Source: Paenibacillus peoriae
GTDB lineage: Bacteria; Bacillota; Bacilli; Paenibacillales; Paenibacillaceae
Direction: 5' to 3'
Length of the DNA stretch: 64,000 nt
NCBI RefSeq assembly: GCF_022531965.1
Contig: NZ_CP092831.1
Coordinates: 2,198,001 to 2,262,000, forward strand
The notes below the pieces were generated by a model. That model saw nothing but the letters and a program-made list of their open reading frames with translations. It was not told the DNA's origin and ran no database searches. Numbering within the stretch: the stretch's first letter is position 1; every line of letters begins with the position of its first letter. A program made the translations under genes and the position numbers. Of this stretch, positions 54,201-62,487 are shown one piece after another.

Positions 54201-54342
54201 TCTGATTTATAGGGATGATATTTAACGATGATTGGGGCGAAAAAGGGAACTTTATACGCTCTTCTTTTCTTTCTTGGCAAAATAGGAGTATAATAGCATG
54301 GATGTGTAAAGTATTGTATAGAGAAAAAGGAGTGACCACACG

Positions 54343-54915
54343 ATGAGTAAAATCGTACCTGTCGGCGTTTCCGCCCGTCATATTCACCTGACTCAAGAGC
54401 ATATTGAAATTTTGTTCGGAGCAGGCTATCAATTAACCGAATTTAAACCTTTGTCCCAACCAGGACAATTTGCCGCAAATGAAACGGTAGCTGTAATTGG
54501 TTCTAAGGGCCAATTTGATAAGGTTCGCATTTTGGGACCTGCTCGTCCCGCTTCCCAGTTGGAAATTTCTCGCACTGATTCCTTTGCTATTGGTGTAAAA
54601 GCACCTGTACGCGAATCGGGTAGCATTGATGGTACACCAGGAATCACAGTAAAAGGACCAGCTGGTGAAGTGGAACTGCAAGAAGGCGTGATTGTAGCAG
54701 CCCGCCATATTCATTTCCATACATCTGATGCAGCTAAATGGGACATTAAGGACAAGCAGTTGCTGAAAGTACGTGTTGGCGGCGAACGTGGTCTTGTATT
54801 TGAAAATGTTCTTGCACGTGTGTCCGATTCTTTTGCTTTGGATATGCACATTGATACAGATGAAGCGAACGGTGCCGGTGTGAAAAACGGTGACAACGCT
54901 GAAATCGTAGACTAA
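54343..54915 (+). CDS. PduL-type phosphate acyltransferase
   Basis: Exchanges acyl groups between CoA and phosphate (acetyl or propanoyl), an evolutionarily separate alternative to Pta. The two repeated PduL halves are visible: VGVSARHIHLTQEHI with zinc-ligand histidines, LGPARPASQLEISRTD, then IVAARHIHFHTSDAA and the ending NGDNAEIVD. 190 residues; no encapsulation peptide and no microcompartment genes nearby, so a soluble housekeeping form is likely. ATG 54343 with AAAGGAGTGA. Terminated by a strong hairpin. Confidence 0.9.
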   Translation: MSKIVPVGVSARHIHLTQEHIEILFGAGYQLTEFKPLSQPGQFAANETVAVIGSKGQFDKVRILGPARPASQLEISRTDSFAIGVKAPVRESGSIDGTPGITVKGPAGEVELQEGVIVAARHIHFHTSDAAKWDIKDKQLLKVRVGGERGLVFENVLARVSDSFALDMHIDTDEANGAGVKNGDNAEIVD

Positions 54916-54947
54916 TATACACGATTTAAATGCCGGAAGGCTTAAAG

Positions 54948-54979
54948 AGTCCGATTCTTGCAAAAGAATCGGGCTTTTT
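54948..54979 (+). terminator. Terminator after the PduL-type gene
   Basis: AGTCCGATTCTT (54948-54959) pairs with AAGAATCGGGCT (54964-54975), one wobble, GCAA loop, followed by T5. Confidence 0.95.
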
Positions 54980-55086
54980 ACATACTATATAATTCACAAA
55001 TACTTCACTTATGTACAAAAAGAACATGAGTTCACTTTGCACTCAATGGTATCTGCGGTTGATCTATGGCGATGGCCTATAAATCA

Positions 55087-55095
55087 TGCTATAAT
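55087..55095 (+). promoter_or_regulatory. Extended -10 promoter of miaB
   Basis: TGCTATAAT fits TGnTATAAT; no clear -35. The rest of the 300-base gap before miaB (54916-55215) holds the PduL terminator and a small hairpin CCTTT/AAAGG (55107-55119) followed by T7 that could attenuate the miaB transcript. Confidence 0.5.
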
Positions 55096-55215
55096 TTAGT
55101 GTAATGCCTTTTTTAAAGGTTTTTTTAGAACTTAAAATAAATTTACCCATGCCTAAAGATACAGTAAAATCACAAATTAGCTCGTGAAATAGATGGTGTA
55201 AGGAGTGACTAAGGA

Positions 55216-56769
55216 ATGGAAAAGAAAACAAAAGATTACTCCAAATATTTTGATTTCTCGGATGCGAAGATTATTTCTGAAGATGAGCATAGCAAAAAGA
55301 TCCGTATTCGCGGACGTGAAATCAACATTATGGCGGAGCCGAACCATAGAAAAGAAAAGCAACGCGGTAAAGAGGATGTACAGGTATTATATGATAACGC
55401 AGTCCCGGATGAGCTAAAGCATATCGGTGAGGGAAAGCATTACATCGTATACACATTTGGTTGCCAAATGAACGAGCATGATTCCGAAACCATAAAAGGT
55501 TTGCTGGAGCAAATGGGCTACCAATCAACCGAGGATCGGAAGGAAGCAGACATCATTTTACTAAACACTTGTGCTATCCGTGAAAATGCGGAGGATAAAG
55601 TGTTTGGCGAGCTGGGTCACCTCAAGCATCTCAAAACAGAAAAGCCAGGACTGCTGCTCGGCGTGTGTGGCTGCATGTCACAGGAAGAGAACGTCGTTAA
55701 CCGGATTATGCAAAAACACGGTTTTGTCGATATGATTTTTGGTACCCATAATATTCATCGTCTGCCTCAGCTCGTCAAGGAAGCACTCTTTAGCAAAGAA
55801 ATGGTGGTCGAAGTGTGGTCTAAGGAAGGCGACATTATCGAAAACTTGCCGAAGAAGCGCGAGGGTATGCGGGCTTGGGTGAACATTATGTACGGCTGTG
55901 ATAAATTTTGCACCTATTGCATTGTTCCCTTTACACGTGGTAAGGAAAGAAGCCGTCGTCCAGAGGATGTTATCGCTGAAGTACGGGATTTGGCACGTCA
56001 AGGTTTTAAAGAAATCACCTTACTGGGGCAGAATGTTAACGCTTATGGTAAGGATTTGAAAGATTTGAATTACAGATTCGGGGATCTGATGGATGATATG
56101 CGCAAAATCAATATCCCGCGTGTACGTTTTACAACATCACATCCACGTGATTTTGATGACCATTTGGTAGAAGTGCTCGGTAAGGGTGGTAATTTGGTGG
56201 AGCATATCCATCTGCCTGTTCAATCCGGTAATACGGATATATTGAAGAAAATGAACCGAAAATATACCCGTGAGCGTGTTCTGGAACTGGCAGCGAAGAT
56301 TAAAGCAGCTGTTCCGCATGTTTCTCTGACAACGGATATCATTGTAGGTTTCCCGGGCGAAACAGACGAGCAGTTTGAAGATACTCTATCTTTGGTGCGC
56401 GAGGTCGGCTATGACTTTGCCTACACATTCATTTATTCACCACGTGAAGGTACGCCAGCTGCTTCGATGGAAGATAATGTGCCTATGTCGGTCAAAAAAG
56501 AGCGTCTCCGGCGTCTGAACATTGCGGTGAACCAAAACAGCCTTCGCTTTAATAGTCGATTGCGTGGCGAAGTGGTTGAAGTGTTGGTGGAAGGCGAGAG
56601 CAAAAATGACAGCAAAGTGCTTGCCGGTCGGACCCGTTCCAATAAGCTTGTACATTTTGAGGGTTCTCAGGACCTGATTGGTTCCTTTGTTCAAGTGAAA
56701 ATTACGGAACCTATGACCTTTTACATCAAAGGTGATCTGGTTGAAACGGCTGTAGCAGTTAACGGATAA
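55216..56769 (+). CDS. miaB: tRNA-2-methylthio-N6-dimethylallyladenosine synthase MiaB
   Basis: Radical-SAM methylthiotransferase that modifies A37 of tRNAs reading U-initial codons. The 517 residues hold an N-terminal MTTase domain with three cluster cysteines ([28 protein letters not shown]), the radical SAM motif CDKFCTYC, and a C-terminal TRAM domain (~450-510). The first ~65 residues are a charged extension typical of Bacillales MiaB. ATG 55216 with AAGGAGTGA/AAGGA upstream. miaB-ymcA adjacency as in B. subtilis. Confidence 0.96.
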   Translation: MEKKTKDYSKYFDFSDAKIISEDEHSKKIRIRGREINIMAEPNHRKEKQRGKEDVQVLYDNAVPDELKHIGEGKHYIVYTFGCQMNEHDSETIKGLLEQMGYQSTEDRKEADIILLNTCAIRENAEDKVFGELGHLKHLKTEKPGLLLGVCGCMSQEENVVNRIMQKHGFVDMIFGTHNIHRLPQLVKEALFSKEMVVEVWSKEGDIIENLPKKREGMRAWVNIMYGCDKFCTYCIVPFTRGKERSRRPEDVIAEVRDLARQGFKEITLLGQNVNAYGKDLKDLNYRFGDLMDDMRKINIPRVRFTTSHPRDFDDHLVEVLGKGGNLVEHIHLPVQSGNTDILKKMNRKYTRERVLELAAKIKAAVPHVSLTTDIIVGFPGETDEQFEDTLSLVREVGYDFAYTFIYSPREGTPAASMEDNVPMSVKKERLRRLNIAVNQNSLRFNSRLRGEVVEVLVEGESKNDSKVLAGRTRSNKLVHFEGSQDLIGSFVQVKITEPMTFYIKGDLVETAVAVNG

Positions 56770-56849
56770 AAGAATATTCTAGCGGGTTGCATGCGGTCTG
56801 AGTAAGGTTGTGTGCAGGGCCGTCTAAGTGAGAAAAGGAGCGATGGACA

Positions 56850-57302
56850 ATGACAGAGGAGCGGTTGCAACAAACAGAACTTCAATCGGCGGCGCGCCAG
56901 CATGATCATTTGGTCAATCGCGAAATGATATTGGCAAAAGCCAAAGAATTAGCAGGTATTTTGGGTAGCAGTGAGGAAGTACAGGTATTCCGGAAAGCAG
57001 AAGAAAAGATTCAGGATCATGGGCGCATTCAGCAACTGATTGCAACGATGAAAAAGAAGCAAAAGGAAATTGTTGCATTTGAATCCTTAAAAAATCAAAA
57101 AATGATTGCCAAAATAGAGGCCGAGCTACAGGAGCTACAGGAAGAACTTGATGGTATTCCAATTGTAACGGAGTTTCAGCAGAGTCAGGTGGAAATTAAT
57201 GAGCTACTGCAAATGGTGATCATGGCGATTCGTGATACCGTTGCTGAGAAGGTGAACGTTGAAGAGGGAAAAAGTACTTCCTCGTCGAATTGCAGTGATT
57301 AA
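56850..57302 (+). CDS. ricA: RicA (YmcA) regulator of RNase Y activity
   Basis: YlbF/YmcA-family helical protein; in B. subtilis RicA with RicF and RicT forms the Y-complex that directs RNase Y (rny is at 48938) and is needed for competence, biofilm and sporulation. The 150-residue chain matches with LVNREMILAKAKELAGILGSSEEV and QDHGRIQQLIATMKKKQKE (each in part). It ends in a Ser-rich tail with one Cys; a C-terminal Cys is of interest because the Ric complex carries iron-sulfur clusters. ATG 56850 with AAAAGGAG. Confidence 0.9.
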   Translation: MTEERLQQTELQSAARQHDHLVNREMILAKAKELAGILGSSEEVQVFRKAEEKIQDHGRIQQLIATMKKKQKEIVAFESLKNQKMIAKIEAELQELQEELDGIPIVTEFQQSQVEINELLQMVIMAIRDTVAEKVNVEEGKSTSSSNCSD

Positions 57303-57312
57303 TGAAATTTAT

Positions 57313-57344
57313 GGTGTGGAGGCGTAGCTTCCACGCCTTTTTTT
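57313..57344 (+). terminator. ricA terminator
   Basis: GGTGTGGA (57313-57320) pairs with TCCACGCC (57330-57337), one wobble, followed by T7. Confidence 0.85.
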
Positions 57345-57422
57345 CGAAAGCAATTTGCCATCGTATATATTTATAAGACATCAAGAGAAATGGGACAACA
57401 TAGAAGGGATGGAAGCAAGGGA

Positions 57423-57845
57423 ATGGATAAGTTCGGTAAGATGCTAGAGGGCGAAAATAATACTTTTTGGGAGTATTTAGGGTGTGAGCTGATTGCAGCT
57501 GATGCAAACGAGGTACAGATCGCTTTGGAAGCCAAACAAGAGCATACCAATGTGATGGGTATTGTCCATGGGGGTGTGCTTACTTCATTGATGGATCAGG
57601 CGATGGGGATGGTCAGTATGGCTTCACGAAATATGGATCCATGTGTAACGACGAACCTGAATGTTCATTTCTTGTCAGCCATGAGGCAAGGCCGACTGGA
57701 GGTTAGGGCGCGGATTCTTCATCAGGGAGGTCGGACTATAACCACTGAGGCGGAAGTAAGGGATAGTGAAGGCACACTTGGGTCTACATCTACAGCAACC
57801 TTCCGAGTATTACGTACACAAGCAAGTGATTCAGGTAAGGCCTGA
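57423..57845 (+). CDS. PaaI-type hotdog thioesterase
   Basis: Acyl-CoA thioesterase of the hotdog fold, 140 residues from ATG 57423 (AAGGGA upstream; ATG 57390 would add 11 charged residues). The fold signature NVMGIVHGGVLTSLMDQAMGM contains the G-x-x-HGG loop and the catalytic acidic residue; TTNLNVHFLSA and GRTITTEAEVRD follow in order. Natural substrate not known. The downstream NAD-salvage genes have their own promoter, so no operon link is implied. Confidence 0.88.
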   Translation: MDKFGKMLEGENNTFWEYLGCELIAADANEVQIALEAKQEHTNVMGIVHGGVLTSLMDQAMGMVSMASRNMDPCVTTNLNVHFLSAMRQGRLEVRARILHQGGRTITTEAEVRDSEGTLGSTSTATFRVLRTQASDSGKA

Positions 57846-57848
57846 CGC

Positions 57849-57876
57849 TTGACAAAAATTTTTATTATGTCATAAT
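57849..57876 (+). promoter_or_regulatory. Promoter of the NAD-salvage cluster with palindrome on the -10
   Basis: TTGACA (57849-57854), 16-base spacer, CATAAT (57871-57876). ATTATG-T-CATAAT (57864-57876) is a perfect 13-base palindrome overlapping the -10, a natural operator position for autoregulation by the adjacent regulator. A second -10-like TATAAT lies at 57893-57898. Confidence 0.6.
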
Positions 57877-57910
57877 GAATTTATCAAAACGATATAATAT
57901 GGTGATGCCA

Positions 57911-58699
57911 ATGGATAGCAATCGTATAAACGAAGAGGCGCAAAAGGCGTCGTATAACATTAAGAAATACCGCACTCCAGATGGAGCTCCGGCGGATATC
58001 GTTATGTTTACCTTAACGAAGCGGGAGCGCAAGACGGTAACAAAGACATTGCCGATTCGGGAGCTGAAAGTGATGCTCATCAAGCGCCGCAGTTGGCCGT
58101 TTGCAGGACGCTGGGCGTTGCCTGGAGGGTTTTGTCAGGAAGATGAATCCATGTATGGAGCTGCCAAGCGGGAACTGTTAGAGGAAACGGGTGTGGACGG
58201 CGGGCATCTGGAGTATTTGGGTGTATATAGTGGACCGGGACGTGATCCGCGCGGCTGGATCATATCGCATGCATTTTTTGCGCTGGTAGAAGAATGGATG
58301 TTGGAACAGCGTCAGGCGGCCGATGATGCTTCCGAGGTGGGGCTATTCACAATCCGCGAAGCGTTGGAGGAATTGGAGCTGGCATTCGATCACCGGGATA
58401 TCATAGTAGATGCTTATCGCAAAATTCAGTTGCAGATGCTTCAGACGACGATCGCCAAACAGTTTTTACCGCTACATTTTACACTGGGTGAATTATATCA
58501 GGTGATACAGAGTGTCGTACCGGACTTCGAAGAGCCAAACTTTATTCGCAAAATAACATCGACTCGTAGCAGACAGGGAATTCTGGAAGAGGTGCGTGAT
58601 GAGAACGGCAAACCGCTCAGTTCCAACCAGTATTCACAAAGACCGGCACAGTTGTACCGTTTTAGTGACAGAGTACCGCGTTTATCTATCTACACGTAA
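57911..58699 (+). CDS. Nudix / winged-helix protein, NrtR-like regulator of NAD salvage
   Basis: 262 residues: an N-terminal Nudix domain with a complete Nudix box (G73 x5 E79 x7 REL-LEE-TGV, residues 73-95) and a C-terminal region (~165-240) with ELYQVIQSVV and PNFIRKI followed by Arg-rich TSTRSRQGI, the pattern of the winged-helix DNA-binding domain of NrtR-type regulators. In NrtR the Nudix domain senses ADP-ribose or related NAD metabolites. The adjacent pncA and pncB genes and the palindromic site upstream fit that role. Because the Nudix box is intact it may also hydrolyse ADP-ribose. Start chosen at ATG 57911 (GGTGA five bases upstream); ATGs at 57899 and 57905 are alternatives. Confidence 0.85.
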   Translation: MDSNRINEEAQKASYNIKKYRTPDGAPADIVMFTLTKRERKTVTKTLPIRELKVMLIKRRSWPFAGRWALPGGFCQEDESMYGAAKRELLEETGVDGGHLEYLGVYSGPGRDPRGWIISHAFFALVEEWMLEQRQAADDASEVGLFTIREALEELELAFDHRDIIVDAYRKIQLQMLQTTIAKQFLPLHFTLGELYQVIQSVVPDFEEPNFIRKITSTRSRQGILEEVRDENGKPLSSNQYSQRPAQLYRFSDRVPRLSIYT

Positions 58700-58766
58700 C
58701 GTCTAATGTAATAGGTCACGCATAGAACGTACAATTTCACTTTGAGGATAAGGAGCTGACCGTACG

Positions 58767-59333
58767 ATGCAAGCACTAATTGTGATTGATTACACGAAAG
58801 ATTTTGTGGACGGTAGTTTGCCTGTAGGACAACCTGCGATTGAGTTGGATGAACGGATCGCAGCAATTACGCAGGCATATGTAGATCAAGGGGACTTTGT
58901 CGTCATGGCTGTGGATTTGCATGAGGAGAACGACCTTTATCACCCGGAGAGCAAGCTGTTTCCTCCACATAATATACGTGGAACCAACGGACGACATTTG
59001 TATGGCAAGCTCCATAGCCTCTATGAGCAACAAAGTGATCTTATCTACTGGTTGGATAAAACACGGTACAGTGCTTTTGCGGGCACAGATCTGGAACTCA
59101 GGCTGCGTGAACGTGGTATTGTGGAAGTTCATCTGATTGGTGTGTGTACGGATATATGTGTACTGCATACGGCTGTAGATGCTTATAACAAAGGTTTTGC
59201 TATTACTGTATACAAGGACGCTGTGGCGAGCTTTAATCAAGCTGGACATGATTGGGCTTTGGGTCATTTTGAGGGAAGTCTTGGAGCCGCGGTACGATCG
59301 GCTGAGGATACGGTTTTACGCCAGAAGAAGTAA
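58767..59333 (+). CDS. pncA: Nicotinamidase (isochorismatase-fold)
   Basis: Deamidates nicotinamide to nicotinate, the first step of NAD salvage. The cysteine-hydrolase triad is visible: D8 in IVIDYTKDF, the Lys in LDKTRYSAF, and the Cys in GVCTDICVLHTA; metal-binding Asp/His lie in VDLHEENDLYHPES. 188 residues is normal. ATG 58767 follows AAGGAG. It lies 67 bases after the Nudix regulator and before pncB, so the pathway order nicotinamide to nicotinate to nicotinate mononucleotide is encoded in sequence. Confidence 0.93.
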   Translation: MQALIVIDYTKDFVDGSLPVGQPAIELDERIAAITQAYVDQGDFVVMAVDLHEENDLYHPESKLFPPHNIRGTNGRHLYGKLHSLYEQQSDLIYWLDKTRYSAFAGTDLELRLRERGIVEVHLIGVCTDICVLHTAVDAYNKGFAITVYKDAVASFNQAGHDWALGHFEGSLGAAVRSAEDTVLRQKK

Positions 59334-59451
59334 AATAACTTAACGATTGTGTACCAATGTCCGATAACAAAATGGAGCCGGATATTGCTGAATCTGGGCA
59401 GATGAGGCGGTAGCGCCACAAACCTGGAGACAGTCAGAGAGGATGATTACA

Positions 59452-60915
59452 ATGCAGTCAACGAGCCTCGCATTACATACAGATAAATATCAGATTAATA
59501 TGATGTACGCCCACTGGGTGAACGGAAGTCACCAGCGTAAAGCTGTGTTCGAGGCGTATTTTCGTAAACTCCCTTTTGGTAATGGATATGCCGTGTTCGC
59601 GGGTCTGGAACGCATTGTGAATTATATTGCAAATTTGCGGTTTACAGAAGAGGACATTCGCTACCTGTCTGAACAGGAGGAGAAGTACGATCCCATGTTC
59701 ATGGAGGCGCTTCGCCAGTTTAAGTTTGGTGGAACGGTCCATTCGATGAAAGAAGGGGCCCTTGTTTTTCCCAACGAGCCTCTGGTCCGTGTTGAAGGAA
59801 CGATTATGGAAACGCAGCTTGTCGAAACGGCATTGCTGAATTTTATGAACTATCAGACACTTATTGCGACAAAGGCATCGCGCATCAAGCAGGTGGCAAG
59901 TGATGATACACTGCTCGAATTTGGAACACGGCGTGCGCAGGAAGCAGATGCAGCGATTTGGGGAGCACGAGCAGCTTATGTGGCTGGTTTTGACGCGACT
60001 TCTAATATGCTGGCAGGCGAACATTTTGGAATCCCGACGAAGGGGACACATGCACATTCATGGGTGCAGACCTTTATGACGGAGCAGGAGGCGTTTGACG
60101 TGTATGCGAAGGTATTGCCAGATCAGGTTACACTGCTGGTAGACACCTTTGACACGCTGGAAAGCGGTGTTCCTCATGCGATTCGGACAGCAAAAATGCT
60201 GGAGAGTCAGGGCAAGCGTATGAATGCAATCCGTCTGGATAGCGGTGACTTGGCTTATCTATCCATTCAGGCACGAGAAATGCTCGATGCTGAAGGATTA
60301 GATTACGTACAAATTGTAGCTTCCAATGATTTGGATGAAAATACGATTTTTAACCTGAAAGCCCAAGGGGCACGTATTGATGTATGGGGTGTAGGAACAC
60401 AGCTTATTACGGCTTCAGATCAACCATCGCTTGGCGGGGTATACAAGCTGGTTGAACGTGAAGTGGATGGCGAAATGTTGCCGACGATCAAGATCTCGGG
60501 GAATCCAGAAAAAGTATCCACACCAGGCAAAAAGGATGTATATCGCATTGTGGATAAGAAGAAAGGGAGAGCTGTAGCCGATTATATTTCTTTTCCGGAT
60601 GAAGAGCGTCCGCGTAATGGTAAGCGCCTGAAGCTGTTTAACCCTTTGCATCCGTATATGAAGAAGTATGTAGAAAATTACGAAGCCGTGCCGATGCTTG
60701 AGCCTATTTTTATAAATGGACAGAAGGTATATGAGCTTCCCGAGCTGGATGAAATTCGTGCCTACCATACTTCACAGTTGAAACTGTTCTGGCCAGAATA
60801 TTTGCGGAAGCTGAACCCTGAAATTTATCGTGTAAATCTGAGCGAGAAGGTATGGGAGCTAAAGCAAAAGCTGATCGACAGCTATATGCAGCCCGAAGTT
60901 GAAGAAAAAGAATAG
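59452..60915 (+). CDS. pncB: Nicotinate phosphoribosyltransferase
   Basis: Converts nicotinate and PRPP to nicotinate mononucleotide using ATP. The 487-residue protein belongs to the type starting SLALHTDKYQINMMYAHW, with FEFGTRRAQ-like LEFGTRRAQEADAAIWGAR, GTHAHSWVQTF, and LDSGDLAYLS motifs; the end KLNPEIYRVNLSE matches. ATG 59452 is chosen since AGAGAGG abuts the other ATG at 59443. It ends the cluster at a 14-bp terminator. Confidence 0.95.
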   Translation: MQSTSLALHTDKYQINMMYAHWVNGSHQRKAVFEAYFRKLPFGNGYAVFAGLERIVNYIANLRFTEEDIRYLSEQEEKYDPMFMEALRQFKFGGTVHSMKEGALVFPNEPLVRVEGTIMETQLVETALLNFMNYQTLIATKASRIKQVASDDTLLEFGTRRAQEADAAIWGARAAYVAGFDATSNMLAGEHFGIPTKGTHAHSWVQTFMTEQEAFDVYAKVLPDQVTLLVDTFDTLESGVPHAIRTAKMLESQGKRMNAIRLDSGDLAYLSIQAREMLDAEGLDYVQIVASNDLDENTIFNLKAQGARIDVWGVGTQLITASDQPSLGGVYKLVEREVDGEMLPTIKISGNPEKVSTPGKKDVYRIVDKKKGRAVADYISFPDEERPRNGKRLKLFNPLHPYMKKYVENYEAVPMLEPIFINGQKVYELPELDEIRAYHTSQLKLFWPEYLRKLNPEIYRVNLSEKVWELKQKLIDSYMQPEVEEKE

Positions 60916-60920
60916 TTGGA

Positions 60921-60955
60921 AGAGGCACCTCATGAATGCATGGGGTGCCTCTTTG
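60921..60955. terminator. Bidirectional terminator between pncB and moaB
   Basis: A 14-bp stem (60921-60934 with 60939-60952, one wobble) around AATG, between convergent genes. The plus-strand T tract is short (CTCTTTG). The minus strand has no long T run either. Confidence 0.75.
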
Positions 60956-60981
60956 TGTTGAAGCATGTAGGAAATAGGAGC

Positions 60982-61497
60982 TTATTTATAAATTTCTCTC
61001 ATCACATGTCGTAGCTCAGGGACAATAATGCGTTCCATTGCCAAACGAACGGCTCCGCGTGAGCCAGGCATAGAAAATACAGCTGTCTGGCCCACAGTGC
61101 CAGCTACAGCCCGGCTTAAGATAGCTGCTGAACCAATGTCCTCAGCAAAGCTTAAATAACGGAAGATTTCCCCAAAGCCAGGTAGTTCCTTATCCAGTAG
61201 AGAAGAGACAGCTTCATATGTAGTATCACGTGGAGAAATACCGGTACCACCTGTCAAAAGAACAGCCTCGATGTCATCCTGTGCCGCTGCTTCGGATACT
61301 AACTGCTGAATACCTTCGTAGTCATCCTTGACGATGACATATCGAACAACTGTATATCCATTGGTTTCTAGTAGATCCATGAGCAGTCGTCCCCCAGTAT
61401 CTGTTTCCACGGTGCGTGTGTCCGAGACAGTCACGACCATGCAATTCACTTGTTGGGGGGATTCCTGACGGTGTTCCTCTACAGAAGACATATTCAT
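60982..61497 (-). CDS. moaB: MoaB/MogA-type molybdenum cofactor protein
   Basis: Molybdopterin-adenylyltransferase-like protein. From the ATG at 61497 (minus strand, AAGGAGTG upstream) it has 171 residues: VNCMVVTVSDTRT at the start, the nucleotide-binding LLTGGTGISPRDTTYEAV and SMPGSRGAVRLAMERIIVPEL near the end. The open frame reaches back to 61569 but the family N-terminus and ribosome site favour 61497. It is the only well-supported minus-strand gene here, convergent with pncB; no other moa/moe genes are nearby. Confidence 0.92.
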   Translation of the reverse strand: MNMSSVEEHRQESPQQVNCMVVTVSDTRTVETDTGGRLLMDLLETNGYTVVRYVIVKDDYEGIQQLVSEAAAQDDIEAVLLTGGTGISPRDTTYEAVSSLLDKELPGFGEIFRYLSFAEDIGSAAILSRAVAGTVGQTAVFSMPGSRGAVRLAMERIIVPELRHVMREIYK

Positions 61498-61540
61498 TAA
61501 AATGTTCACTCCTTGATCGGTGGTTAGACATACACTTTTT

Positions 61541-61569
61541 ACAATAGAGCAATGACTGAGCGTATGCAA
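61541..61569 (-). promoter_or_regulatory. Promoter of moaB
   Basis: Minus strand: TTGCAT (61569-61564), 17-base spacer, TATTGT (61546-61541), about 45 bases upstream of the ATG. Confidence 0.5.
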
Positions 61570-61761
61570 GTCAGAAACAGGGGCTAAAAATCTATGTGAT
61601 TAATATCCTTGCATTTGCACACTGGAATATAGTACACTTCCTTACATAAGTCGGGATTATATTGTTTTGTTTTATTATTGAAAGCGCGCACATCAAATGA
61701 TTAACCTCAAGGGACAGCGGGTAATAGTACAGCAGGGTCAACAACTGGGAGGTAATGTAAT

Positions 61762-62091
61762 ATGAATCATTCATACCAACAATGCGTGGATGCTTGCCTG
61801 GAATGTATGAACGCTTGCAATGTATGTTACGTAGCGAGTTTGAAGGAATATGATTTAGCTATGCTGCGTGAATGTATTCGAGTGAGTAGGGAATGTGCAG
61901 AAATATGCGGATTTGCTGCCCAAATGCTGCAGCGTGGAACGGATTTTGCCGAGCAAATCTGTGAGCTGTGCGCCAAGGCCTGTGAGGTATGTGCTGCTGA
62001 ATGCAGCAAGCATTCCCATGATCATTGCAATCATTGTGCAGAAGCCTGCCGTCGTTGCGTTCAGGCATGCCGCCAATTGGTGGCAGTGTAA
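61762..62091 (+). CDS. Cys-rich four-helix-bundle copper-storage protein (Csp3/YhjQ type, DUF326)
   Basis: 109 residues with 18 cysteines spaced C-x3-C, C-x2-C along four predicted helices (for example CVDACLECMNACNVC at the start and CAEACRRCVQAC at the end). This matches Csp copper-storage proteins, in which Cys lining a four-helix bundle bind many Cu(I) ions. No signal peptide, so the cytosolic Csp3 type, like B. subtilis YhjQ. ATG 61762 with GGGAGG. No copper transporter, CsoR or CopZ gene lies next to it. Older annotation calls such proteins ferredoxin-like; no iron-sulfur motif is convincing. Confidence 0.9.
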   Translation: MNHSYQQCVDACLECMNACNVCYVASLKEYDLAMLRECIRVSRECAEICGFAAQMLQRGTDFAEQICELCAKACEVCAAECSKHSHDHCNHCAEACRRCVQACRQLVAV

Positions 62092-62131
62092 TTACATATA
62101 TGGAACTAGTGCCTGAAGAGGAAATAATAGG

Positions 62132-62160
62132 TTGCTTTCTACTGAATAGGTTTGTATAAT
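62132..62160 (+). promoter_or_regulatory. Sigma-A promoter of the argS T-box leader
   Basis: TTGCTT (62132-62137), 17-base spacer, TATAAT (62155-62160). It places the transcription start near 62167, directly at the start of the T-box leader. Confidence 0.8.
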
Positions 62161-62166
62161 GAATGG

Positions 62167-62456
62167 AATTAACGTCACGGAACGGGAGAGTAGCAGCTGA
62201 GCCGTATCATTACAGCGAGCCGGAAGAGGTGGAAGCCGGTATGAGGTCCGATGTGAAGCGCACCCGGGAGACGGTTGATCCAACGAGCAGAACTTCTAGT
62301 AGATCAGCCCGGCAGACACCGTTATTAGTCATTGGAGTGAAATCGCGATTTGTGTAGTTAGCTTTAGCTGCACAACCGATTTACGAAGAGTGGTACCGCG
62401 GGATATTGAAGTTCTCGTCTCTTGAATGATTTCAAGAGGCGGGGGCTTTTTTTGTT
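62167..62456 (+). promoter_or_regulatory. T-box riboswitch (arginine), controls argS
   Basis: tRNA-sensing leader upstream of argS. Stem I elements: GAGAGTAGC (AGTA motif) near 62190 and GAAGCGCACC at 62256, where CGC (62259-62261) is the likely arginine specifier codon. The T-box sequence AAGAGTGGTACCGCGG (62386-62401) contains the TGGT that pairs with the tRNA acceptor end. A terminator follows: CTCGTCTCTTGAA region from 62411 pairs with TTCAAGAGGCGGGG, then T7 (62447-62453). Uncharged tRNA-Arg would favour antitermination. It fills most of the 396-base gap between 62091 and 62488. Confidence 0.9.
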
Positions 62457-62487
62457 AGATTCTATAAAAAGAAGGAGAGAGATCATC

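Noticed and set aside
61762..62091. Reading the Cys-rich protein as a ferredoxin
   Set aside because: The Cys spacing repeats along helices throughout the protein and there is no C-x2-C-x2-C-x3-CP motif; a copper-storage bundle fits better.
62163..62357. Plus-strand open frame upstream of argS
   Set aside because: It lies wholly inside the T-box leader RNA; the start has no ribosome site and the peptide has no family features.
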